The notes under the pieces were generated by a model. That model was not told the DNA's origin, did not search any database, and worked only from the letters and a program-made list of their open reading frames with translations. The translations under genes were made by a program, and so were the position numbers. A DNA stretch of 35,171 bases, taken from contig JAIXUS010000075.1 of NCBI GenBank assembly GCA_027483445.1, forward strand, positions 1 to 35,171, given 5' to 3'. Positions 21,954 to 30,283 of the stretch are shown here, piece by piece. Within the stretch, counting starts at the first letter, position 1. Each line of letters opens with the position of its first letter. The stretch is from Bacteroidota bacterium (lineage in GTDB: Bacteria; Bacteroidota; Bacteroidia; M30B66).

Positions 21954-24900
21954 CTAGTGTGTGACAATGAAAGGTTTTGAACCGACAGAAGTCTGCAAAA
22001 TATACAATCCACTTTCCAATTTATGGGTATTGATGAGCATGGATTTTTCATTATGAATGGCCTCGAAAACTAATTTTCCTTGTGTATTGTAGATGCGAAT
22101 GGGTGAATTCAATAATTCACTTTCAATAACCAATATTTCATCTGCTGGAATTGGATAAACTCTGAATTGACTTGCTGAAATAAAATTTAAATTAACAGTG
22201 GAAAATGCGATGCAAATTGAAGTATCACGGCAGTTAGCAGTACTTGTTTCTAGGGCATAATTCCCATCAGCGAAGGCTGTTAATGTTGGGTTTGTTTCAC
22301 CATTGATTATAGAAAAATCGTTGTCACAATTCAACCATTGTAATTGTACATTTTGCGGTAAATTCAAAGCTGTAAAAACATTGTCGTTTAAAACAATTTC
22401 TGCGTTTAAAGTGTCGAATGTTAAATTGAGTGTGAGCAAGCTATCGCAACCGAAAGCTGTTGTTAATGTTGCTTGATAAACTCCTGATTCAGTATAAGTT
22501 TGGTCATTTACAGTATATGAATCTCCTGCACATAAATTTAAAGAAACTTCGGCGCTCACATTGATACAATTCACAAGTCTAACCAAGGCAAAATCTCTCG
22601 TTACACCGTTATCGGTAGTGCCCGCCAGAACTATTTTGTTGTTGTCCTGCAAAACCATAGAAAATAACTCATCATACTTGTTGAAGAAAGACGTGAATAC
22701 TTTTCCAGCATTGCCGAAATTATTGTCGTATTCGCCATTGGTATTAAAACGATAAACAGCGAAGTCATAACTTTCAAATGGAGTATTTGTAGGGAACGGC
22801 TCTCTTCTGGTTAATCCAACCAATAATTTCCCATCCGCTTGTCTCTGAATCGTTTTAATCAACGTATAAATAGATATGAATTGATCGCCAAGGAAAGTTT
22901 TCAAAACGCCATTGGTTCCATAACTTGAGTCTAGACTGCCGTTTGAGTTGTATCTGGCAGTTATAAAATTGAAATTCACACTAAAGTCAACGCTTTCTTC
23001 GTTGCTTCCTGCGACAAGTATTTTGCCATCTGGTTCAAGAAAAACAGTAAATGGCGCTGAGCTTGCATTTATAGTAAGAACTTCATTTTCAAAACTGGCA
23101 TCGATTGTTCCGTCACTGTTAAAGCGAAACAAAGCAAACCCAAATCCACCAATCGATCCCTGCGAATAGGTGGAGATGATTATTTTCCCATCGGGTTGGA
23201 CAGCTATTTCAGGGTCAACACCAGAGACAAACAATCCTTCCTGATAAGCTGTACCGCCATTACCAAAATTTGTGTTTACACTTCCATCGCTACTGAAAGA
23301 TGTGATGTAGAGCGCAAATGGTTCGCTGTTATCAATAGGACTATATCCATGATTGATGACAAAAAAACCTCCATCCTCTCTCACATGTAAAGCCGATAAA
23401 GAAGAGAAGGAAGAAGTTGAGATACTTACCTTACCATTTATTCCAAAACTGGAATCTAAACTTCCATCCGAATTGAATCGAACAACCTCTTGTCCGTTGT
23501 TTGATGAAGCGAAATTGCTAAACTCATTCAGCACTAAAATCTTTCCATCGGGTTGAAGGGCGGCTTTTTTAGGTGTGTTGACTTGTTGATCCAAAATCAG
23601 AGTGCTTTTTCCATGAACGCCAAAAGAATCATCTAAGCTGCCATCCTGATTATACTTAGCTATTGCAATATCCGAACTACCAAGTGTATTAATGATTCTA
23701 TTCTTTTTAGTGCCAATCAACAGCAACTTACCGTTGTTTTCCTTAACAAGAATCCGCCCATTGTCATTGCTTGATTCAACTTTTTCACTTGTGATTCCGT
23801 CTTCATTAAAACTGTTGTCTAGGGTTCCGTTGCTGTTGTAACGGAGAACGTTCAAATCGGCAAAACTTGAATAGCCAGCCACAAGAATTTTAGAATCATC
23901 TTGGACAATATTGCATTTGGGTATATGAGATCCACCTTGCAGAATGGATGTGATTACTTGTCCGTTGTTACCAAAAGATAAGTCGACAGTGCCATCGCTA
24001 TTATAGCGTCTTGTTAAAAAATCTCCGCCAATACCAAAAGGACCTGCATCAAGAGTTTGTGTATTCACTACAAGTTTGCCATCTGCTTGTTGGGAAACAG
24101 AGTTTACTATGTATGAATTATCGTTCGCATCAAAAGGAGCGAGTGTTCTGCCATCTCCATCGAAGGTAAGATCGACACTGCCATTGGAGTTGAATTGTGC
24201 AATAGAAAAATTGTTGCTTCCCGCAATGCCAACATAACCAGCAGTTCTTATTTTGCCATTTGGGGCTACACTCAGAAATACGGGATTGTTCGATCCGCTT
24301 AAAGTGGCTACAACTTTACCATCTCCATCAAACGTATTATCAAGCGTGCCATCGGTATTGTAGCGAGCCAGTAGGATTCTAGCGTTACCACTACCTGCAT
24401 TAGCATTACCACAAGCGAGTATTTTCCCATCTACTTGTAAAGCCAACCGAGTAGGAGAATTTTGAAGGAAGCCAAATGTTGTTAAGACCTGACCATTTGA
24501 GCCAAACGAATTATCCAAGGTGCCATCTTCGGTATACCTTTCTAGATGAAAAGCGATTGAATTAGTGGCAGTATTGATTTGAGAACCCAGCACAACAATC
24601 TTATTGTCAGATTGAATAACGAACGGTACACCACTTCCAATAGGAGACATTCCACCATCAACAAAGCCATTGTTTCCGAAGCTGTTGTCTTTGCTCCCAT
24701 CCGCATTGTACTTTGATAAAAGAACATTACCTGTTTGTTCATTTATACCCCTATATCCATAGGTTAAAATCTTACCATCGTTTAATACTTGTATGGCATA
24801 AACACTTGTATAAATGTTAGTGCCAACGCTGGGACTTTCTATTTTATTCACCACCACGCCATTGTTGCCAAATGAAGCATCACGGCTGCCATCCGTATTG

Positions 24901-25148
24901 TATCTTATTAGTAAAGCGCTGTAACTATCTCCGGCAAATTCTGTGTTCGTGTTCCCAACATAGGCAGAGCCTCCACAAATAATTTTTCCATCAGGTTGCA
25001 CGGCAACGGCATTCCCATAAGCTTCGCTGCGGCCAAAGCCTGTAGTTACTTTGCCATTGGTGCCGAATGATAAATCTATGTTGCCCTGCTGAGCATGTGC
25101 AAAGGACGAAACAAGCAACAGGAGGAGAAAATGTAGTAGACTTTTCAT
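21954..25148 (-). CDS. Delta-60 repeat beta-propeller protein, T9SS type A cargo
   Basis: The 1064-residue protein has a signal peptide (MKSLLHFLLLLLVSSFAHAQ). About fourteen delta-60 type repeats follow (about 25-850). Each pairs xQPDGKIxxxG with RYNxDGSxDxSFGxNGxV, and the last is incomplete. Such repeats build extracellular beta-propellers. After them come an Ig-like unit (CAGDSYTVNDQTYTESGVY to GCDSLL), a domain centred on QWLNCDND and ending CRDTSICIAFS, and a type A sorting domain (RVYPIPADEILVIES to SGLYILQTS). That tail is the same as in the four SBBP-type neighbours, although the propeller belongs to another repeat family. The function is probably surface binding, with ligand unknown. 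It lies 144 bp below the next upstream cargo gene; I saw no promoter in that gap. Confidence 0.93.
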   Translation of the reverse strand: MKSLLHFLLLLLVSSFAHAQQGNIDLSFGTNGKVTTGFGRSEAYGNAVAVQPDGKIICGGSAYVGNTNTEFAGDSYSALLIRYNTDGSRDASFGNNGVVVNKIESPSVGTNIYTSVYAIQVLNDGKILTYGYRGINEQTGNVLLSKYNADGSKDNSFGNNGFVDGGMSPIGSGVPFVIQSDNKIVVLGSQINTATNSIAFHLERYTEDGTLDNSFGSNGQVLTTFGFLQNSPTRLALQVDGKILACGNANAGSGNARILLARYNTDGTLDNTFDGDGKVVATLSGSNNPVFLSVAPNGKIRTAGYVGIAGSNNFSIAQFNSNGSVDLTFDGDGRTLAPFDANDNSYIVNSVSQQADGKLVVNTQTLDAGPFGIGGDFLTRRYNSDGTVDLSFGNNGQVITSILQGGSHIPKCNIVQDDSKILVAGYSSFADLNVLRYNSNGTLDNSFNEDGITSEKVESSNDNGRILVKENNGKLLLIGTKKNRIINTLGSSDIAIAKYNQDGSLDDSFGVHGKSTLILDQQVNTPKKAALQPDGKILVLNEFSNFASSNNGQEVVRFNSDGSLDSSFGINGKVSISTSSFSSLSALHVREDGGFFVINHGYSPIDNSEPFALYITSFSSDGSVNTNFGNGGTAYQEGLFVSGVDPEIAVQPDGKIIISTYSQGSIGGFGFALFRFNSDGTIDASFENEVLTINASSAPFTVFLEPDGKILVAGSNEESVDFSVNFNFITARYNSNGSLDSSYGTNGVLKTFLGDQFISIYTLIKTIQRQADGKLLVGLTRREPFPTNTPFESYDFAVYRFNTNGEYDNNFGNAGKVFTSFFNKYDELFSMVLQDNNKIVLAGTTDNGVTRDFALVRLVNCINVSAEVSLNLCAGDSYTVNDQTYTESGVYQATLTTAFGCDSLLTLNLTFDTLNAEIVLNDNVFTALNLPQNVQLQWLNCDNDFSIINGETNPTLTAFADGNYALETSTANCRDTSICIAFSTVNLNFISASQFRVYPIPADEILVIESELLNSPIRIYNTQGKLVFEAIHNEKSMLINTHKLESGLYILQTSVGSKPFIVTH
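22093..22162 (-). repeat. 70-bp exact repeat, copy 1 (sorting-domain coding)
   Basis: These 70 bp are identical to 27834-27903, third codon positions included. They encode VYPIPADEILVIESEL and the following NSPIRI at the start of the type A sorting domain. Flanking sequence is clearly diverged, which suggests a recent gene-conversion tract. Confidence 0.9.
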
Positions 25149-25292
25149 GTTTAGGAGATGATTAAGTAAGCACTATGGAAACCTAAACATTCATCAGTTT
25201 TAAAGCTTCTTAACTCCCACAAGGTAGTTAAAGTTTTGAGGCGATGACCCCATGCACTTTATAGATTTACATTTCTTTTAACCAAACATTCC

Positions 25293-27689
25293 TTAATTTT
25301 TTATGATGGAGAGAATGTGGGATGATTTATCAAGTTTGATCAAGTAAATTCCACTTTGAAGTGAATTTAAGACTAATTCAATTTTGTTTTCATGCTTTAT
25401 CGTCTCAAAGACCAATTTGCCCAAACTGTCATAAATTTGAATAGGTAAGTTGATGTTACCGCCTTCGATTGAAACATTTCCCTGGGTTGGGTTTGGGTAA
25501 ATGATGAATTCACTGGAAATAACCGAAGGATAGCCCACACTTGAAAACAAAATACAATCAGAGGTATCGCGGCAATTTCCAGAACGAATTTCCAAAGCAT
25601 AATTTCCACCAATATAGGTGCTGAATTCTGGATTATTGGCGCCGGCTATCAAGGAGTGATTTTCATCACAATTTAACCACTGAAACATTGCATTATCAGG
25701 GGGATTGATAGCGGTAAACGTATTGTCGGCAAGAGAAATTCCGGCGTTTATGGTGTCCACTTGTAAAATGGTGGTTACTAAACTATCACATCCATTTGAA
25801 GCAGTTAAAGTGGTTTCATAAACCCCAGATTGATTAAATGTTTGGTTGCCAATGCTGAATGTTTCGCTAGAGCAAATTTGAATAGTTTGAGCAGTGTAAA
25901 TTGATGGATTTACAGTCAGAGTTAAAATTTCAATTTGGTCACAATTATTAAGCGATGAAACGATACGTGGATATGAGCCACTCAATTTTAACTGGTAGCC
26001 ATTGTAAAGAAACGAATCTCCAGCGCAAATGGATTGCGAGATAAAGCTCTTTTGAATGCAATTTTGATGCTTGGTAAAGAAACCATCTTGCGCTTCCCAG
26101 AATTCACCAATGGGAAAATTGTAAGAAGTAAAATCAGTGCTTGACGTGACTAGGTTATTAGGGAAATTGAATTTGTAAAATCCTGCGAAATGGCCCGATG
26201 AATAGATTGCACCACTACTATCTAGGGACAGCCCCGTCTGCCGACAGCTTCCTGCTCCACGAAATTGCTTGTGTGAGATGTAATTCCCATTGGTTGTGTA
26301 GCGTGCAATAAATGGATTCGATGATCCATTTATCCCGGTTACATCACTTTGAAGGGAAACCACGTTGGGACCGGGGTCAATATCTACAATAACACTGTTG
26401 AGAAACCCACCGAAAACAAGCCTTTCCGCAGCATCTAATTCCAAATAGTTTCCCTGAACTGCTCCGTTTAAAAATGTAATATACGAAGGGCTGACCATCC
26501 AAAATGCCCAACGAAAACCACCCGTAGGAGTGTAGCTGGCCAAAAAAGCTGAAGAAGTAGATGAACTAATTGACTCTGTTGGAACATTGTATTGGCCAGG
26601 TCCGGGGTCGAAGTCAATTTCAGGTCGTGTATCTAAGTAATTGGGCGGTTGGGAAAATTCTCCTGCCATGTAGTGATTTCCATACGCATCAACAACCATA
26701 TCTCGAATAACCAATGAGAAGCCACCAATAATGGATTTAGACCATTGAAACACACCGGCAGCATTGTAATGGGCGAAAAATCCATAGGTGCTTAGGACAG
26801 ATAAGGTATCTAAATCGATAAAGTAATTGGGGTCATCTGGATTAACAAATAAGGAATCCGAAAAATTTCCGGCTAAAGTAAAATCACCCTGTTGATTGAT
26901 AGATATTGCATTGATATTGCTTAAAAAAAAAGTAGATGAACTTCCTTTTATAAATTTCAAGTATTCACTTTCACCATCGGAGTTAAGCTTTTGATAAAAA
27001 ACGGTATTGCGGTTATTTATCACATTTTGATCGAAAACTGTGTTCAAGTAGGTATCTATTTGTCCGGTGGTAGAACCGCACAAAATCATCGAATTATCAT
27101 CGTTAAAAGCAATATCATTAACAATAAAATTCGTGTAATCGTAATTGTATTCTGGAAGGTATGCACCTGATTCATACCGTCGATCCCAAATCAATTCTCC
27201 ATCAGGGGAGAACTTGGCGATAAATGAATTCTGCGCGTTACTTATCCCGAATGCGTTGAGTGTATCGGAATAATTCAAATCAATTGAAAAATAATACGAA
27301 CCTGTTAGTATAATATCGCCGGTATTATCAAGCTTTATAATTCCTGCAAAGTCTTGGTAGTACCCACCAAATTGTTTCCCCCAAACGATTTGCCCATCTG
27401 AGGTGTATTTGGCTAGAAACAATTGTCGATCTCCGCTTATAGTGTCGAATTGTCCTTCGTAATAGCTGAATGTTGAGGAAATGAGTGGATAAACACCCGG
27501 GCCGTTGTCTAGGTCGATGGTATCTTGAAAATTACCTGTTACATATACAAATCCATCGTTAGAAGCAGCAATGCCGGTAATTAAGTCCCCATTTACGGAA
27601 CCAATGGTTTTAACCCATTGAAACGTTTGTGAAAAACCAATCTTTACAACCCAAAATAATAGGCCACAGAGTAAACAGATTTTTTTCAT
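25293..27689 (-). CDS. SBBP-like beta-propeller protein, T9SS type A cargo
   Basis: The 798-residue secreted protein has signal peptide MKKICLLCGLLFWVVKIGFS. Its repeats (about 22-520) follow the SBBP pattern: NDGFVYVTGNFQDTIDLDNG, then LFLAKYTSDGQIVWGKQFGG, with IDFDPGPGQY and VDIDPGPNVV further on. Two Ig-like units (CAGDSFLYNGYQLKLSGSY and CSSETFSIGNQTFNQSGVY) follow. The QWLNCDEN domain ending CRDTSDCILFSSVG comes next, then a type A sorting domain (IYPNPTQGNVSIEGG to SGIYLIKLD). The ATG shares one base with the stop of the upstream paralogue (TAATG), so the two are probably translated as a coupled pair. Ligand and substrate are unknown. Confidence 0.92.
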   Translation of the reverse strand: MKKICLLCGLLFWVVKIGFSQTFQWVKTIGSVNGDLITGIAASNDGFVYVTGNFQDTIDLDNGPGVYPLISSTFSYYEGQFDTISGDRQLFLAKYTSDGQIVWGKQFGGYYQDFAGIIKLDNTGDIILTGSYYFSIDLNYSDTLNAFGISNAQNSFIAKFSPDGELIWDRRYESGAYLPEYNYDYTNFIVNDIAFNDDNSMILCGSTTGQIDTYLNTVFDQNVINNRNTVFYQKLNSDGESEYLKFIKGSSSTFFLSNINAISINQQGDFTLAGNFSDSLFVNPDDPNYFIDLDTLSVLSTYGFFAHYNAAGVFQWSKSIIGGFSLVIRDMVVDAYGNHYMAGEFSQPPNYLDTRPEIDFDPGPGQYNVPTESISSSTSSAFLASYTPTGGFRWAFWMVSPSYITFLNGAVQGNYLELDAAERLVFGGFLNSVIVDIDPGPNVVSLQSDVTGINGSSNPFIARYTTNGNYISHKQFRGAGSCRQTGLSLDSSGAIYSSGHFAGFYKFNFPNNLVTSSTDFTSYNFPIGEFWEAQDGFFTKHQNCIQKSFISQSICAGDSFLYNGYQLKLSGSYPRIVSSLNNCDQIEILTLTVNPSIYTAQTIQICSSETFSIGNQTFNQSGVYETTLTASNGCDSLVTTILQVDTINAGISLADNTFTAINPPDNAMFQWLNCDENHSLIAGANNPEFSTYIGGNYALEIRSGNCRDTSDCILFSSVGYPSVISSEFIIYPNPTQGNVSIEGGNINLPIQIYDSLGKLVFETIKHENKIELVLNSLQSGIYLIKLDKSSHILSIIKN

Positions 27690-27749
27690 TAACGTTTATG
27701 AATAATGGTAAAAAGATGTGATGTGTTTTCCGACTGAATAAAATAAAGA
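27680..27749 (-). repeat. Gene-pair junction, homologous to 32581-32650
   Basis: The segment spans the end of the 773-residue gene, the TAATG overlap and the first codons of the 798-residue gene. It aligns without gaps to 32581-32650, including an identical 23-bp stretch starting TTTTCCGACTGAATAAAA. This indicates that both gene pairs derive from one ancestral pair or from recombination across the junction. Confidence 0.8.
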
Positions 27750-30010
27750 CCGTTTTTCAATTCACTTACAGCTATCTCAAAGCGTTTTGTGCATTTGATG
27801 GCCTCAAAAACCAATCTCCCTTGTGCATCAAAAATGCGAATGGGTGAATTCAATAATTCACTTTCAATAACCAATATTTCATCTGCTGGAATTGGATAAA
27901 CTCGGGATAAGTTTGAGGTAAGTGACTTTAAACCCACTGTGGAAAAGAATAGACAATCGGAAGTATCGCGGCAGTTTTCGGAATTAATTACAACGGCATA
28001 GTTTCCTTCTAAAGATGCCGTAAACTCTGAACTAATAGCTCCATCGATGGGTGCAAAATTATTGTCACAATTTAACCATTGTATTGAGGCTTCCATGGGT
28101 AGATTAACAACGTTAAATACATCGCCAGATAAACTTATTTCTGCATTCAAAGTATCTATTTCAATCCAAGTGATATACGTACTATCGCAACCCATTAAAC
28201 TTGTAAAGTTGGATGTATACAACCCGGCTTGAGAATAGGTGCTTCCACCAATATTGACGCTATCGCCTAAGCATAAACGTACTGTACTTTCAAACTGATA
28301 GGTTGGATTTTCCCGAACTTCTATGGTGTCGAATTTAGAATAACAGCCCAGACTATCATAACCAATAAAACGAAGGATATCGGAATTATACACCCATTTC
28401 GACAGGCTGCTATCGCCATCAGACCACTGCACCATTGGGCTTCCAGAAAGTTGTATATTTATGCTGTCGCCGGAACAAAATTGTATTGGACTTTCCACAG
28501 AACTTTCAACCTGCAACTGTGGACACGTATTCAGTTTTGCAATAAATGCATCGCCCGCATCCGGCTCCTGAAATACCGGTGTACTCCACATTAACGTAGT
28601 GGATCCAAATACCGGCATCGGCGCATTGTAGCATGAAAACGATCCGGAAAGCACTACATTTCCTCGTGAATCCAAATCAAGATTATAAATTCTTGAAATC
28701 ATCTGTGTTGCAGGTCCATTGTCGCTACCACGAAACCATACCACATCGCCGTCGGGACTTAACTTTGTAATTAGAAAGTTGCCATATGTGCTTCCATCGG
28801 TATTCGTGTATTGGTTGTATATATTTGAGAAATAAGAATTACCCAACAAATCTCCGCTTACAGAGCCAATGAAATTGCCTGTGCCAAAAGGATTGTCGAA
28901 CTGTCTTATCCATTGGGCGCTTCCGTCGGCAAGTAGTTTAACTACATGTGCATCCTCCATTCCAATTGATGGATTGGGGTTCTGTAAGCTATCAAATACA
29001 ATGTAAGAGTATTCGTCCAATGCTACATCAAGACCAAAAACTACCGACTCATCCGGAAATACATGAAAGCCCCGAAACCTGCAGTGACCAGTTACATTGG
29101 GGCCGTTTGCCTGAATATCGCCCACTTTTGCCCATTCAAAATTCAGTTCACTATCGAAGCGAGCCACAAAAGGTTCTCGCCCCCAATAAAGTTGGTTCGT
29201 ATAATCCAATTCCGGCAGAATCCACGTTGATGAATCGGAGGTTGCATGTTTGCTTACCACACCGCCTAAATAAATCGCTCCACTTGGAGCTACGGCTAGA
29301 TCAAGATATTCAATTACGCCCAGTGTTAAATCTACACCCGCATCATAGCTACCCTCTCCCCCTAAATAGTGTAATGAGAGTAATTCTCCACTATGCGAAA
29401 GATGTCCGATGTATTTTTTATTAGCCTCGATTGTAAAATCATTTACAATGCACTCATTCTGACTATACCCAACGAATACCAAACGGTTTTGATTATCGGG
29501 TACCACAGGATAAATTCCCGTTCCTGGATTATTGAAAATCTCAGGTTCCGAGACACTGATAATGCCACCATTGGCATTAAATCTAATCCACAAACCCCGA
29601 TTGCCACTACCATTGTAAGTGAAAGTAAAGCCTCCTATATTTACGGTACCGTAATAACTAGCAAATACTAAGGGCTGCCCGTCTATTAAGCACATTAATA
29701 TAGCACTTTGTACATTTCCCGCAAACGGGAAATGCCAAAGTAATTGACCTGATGGGCTGAATTTTGCAACAAAACTCATCGGTACCATATTGCTGGCATT
29801 GTAGGTCTGTCCTCCCAACACCACCGCCGTGCTCTTTGTATAACCAGAAACATAAATATTGTCATCCGAATCCAAATAACTATGTTGAATCTCGTCGAAT
29901 CGTTGCCCTCCAAATCTCCATGCCCATTGCCAATCTGGGATTTGTGCCAGAAGATTTACTTCATAGAAACCCGCACTCAGAAAGCAGATAAAAAGGAATA
30001 GTTTTTTCAT
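27689..30010 (-). CDS. SBBP-like beta-propeller protein, T9SS type A cargo
   Basis: The 773-residue protein begins with a signal peptide (MKKLFLFICFLSAGF to LLAQ). Propeller-type repeats (about 25-495) include DSDDNIYVSGYTKSTAVVLGG, SFVAKFSPSGQLLWHFPFAG and DAFIAKLNTC. A region with CSGDSINIQLSGSPMVQWSDG and then an Ig-like unit (CLGDSVNIGGSTYSQAGLY) follows. The QWLNCDNN domain ends CRDTSDCLFFSTVG, and the type A sorting domain (RVYPIPADEILVIES to NGLYFIQSE) closes the protein. It is the first gene of a TAATG-coupled pair. A 273-bp gap with a weak TAnnTTTG site lies upstream. Part of its sorting domain is base-for-base identical to the delta-60 gene. Function beyond surface export is unknown. 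Confidence 0.92.
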   Translation of the reverse strand: MKKLFLFICFLSAGFYEVNLLAQIPDWQWAWRFGGQRFDEIQHSYLDSDDNIYVSGYTKSTAVVLGGQTYNASNMVPMSFVAKFSPSGQLLWHFPFAGNVQSAILMCLIDGQPLVFASYYGTVNIGGFTFTYNGSGNRGLWIRFNANGGIISVSEPEIFNNPGTGIYPVVPDNQNRLVFVGYSQNECIVNDFTIEANKKYIGHLSHSGELLSLHYLGGEGSYDAGVDLTLGVIEYLDLAVAPSGAIYLGGVVSKHATSDSSTWILPELDYTNQLYWGREPFVARFDSELNFEWAKVGDIQANGPNVTGHCRFRGFHVFPDESVVFGLDVALDEYSYIVFDSLQNPNPSIGMEDAHVVKLLADGSAQWIRQFDNPFGTGNFIGSVSGDLLGNSYFSNIYNQYTNTDGSTYGNFLITKLSPDGDVVWFRGSDNGPATQMISRIYNLDLDSRGNVVLSGSFSCYNAPMPVFGSTTLMWSTPVFQEPDAGDAFIAKLNTCPQLQVESSVESPIQFCSGDSINIQLSGSPMVQWSDGDSSLSKWVYNSDILRFIGYDSLGCYSKFDTIEVRENPTYQFESTVRLCLGDSVNIGGSTYSQAGLYTSNFTSLMGCDSTYITWIEIDTLNAEISLSGDVFNVVNLPMEASIQWLNCDNNFAPIDGAISSEFTASLEGNYAVVINSENCRDTSDCLFFSTVGLKSLTSNLSRVYPIPADEILVIESELLNSPIRIFDAQGRLVFEAIKCTKRFEIAVSELKNGLYFIQSENTSHLFTIIHKR
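27834..27903 (-). repeat. 70-bp exact repeat, copy 2 (sorting-domain coding)
   Basis: This is identical to 22093-22162 across 70 bp, although the two host genes carry different propeller families. See copy 1 for the encoded residues. Confidence 0.9.
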
Positions 30011-30126
30011 AGCGATTTAAGTTTGAATACAATTGTTTTTGTTTAACGGTTTTCGGTGATTTTCATCGAATATCCAAAAGGACAAAAAGAAATTATGATT
30101 ATTGGGGGTATTAAGAACACTTACAT

Positions 30127-30134
30127 CAAATCTA
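30127..30134 (-). promoter_or_regulatory. Weak promoter candidate for the 27689-30010 gene pair
   Basis: TAGATTTG on the minus strand fits TAnnTTTG, but no -33 match is visible and the leader would be about 110 nt. It lies in the 273-bp gap 30011-30283, which shows no gene and no clear terminator. Confidence 0.25.
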
Positions 30135-30283
30135 CTATTAAATGGATTGCGTTTTTAATCTCATTTTCATTTGGGTAGAAAAATGGGTATTCAATGTCTT
30201 GACGAATTGAAAAATTTAAAATAGGCAATCTCCAACCTTCCCCTTTTGAACTCTCTTATACATGCAATTTTAACTTAAACGCA

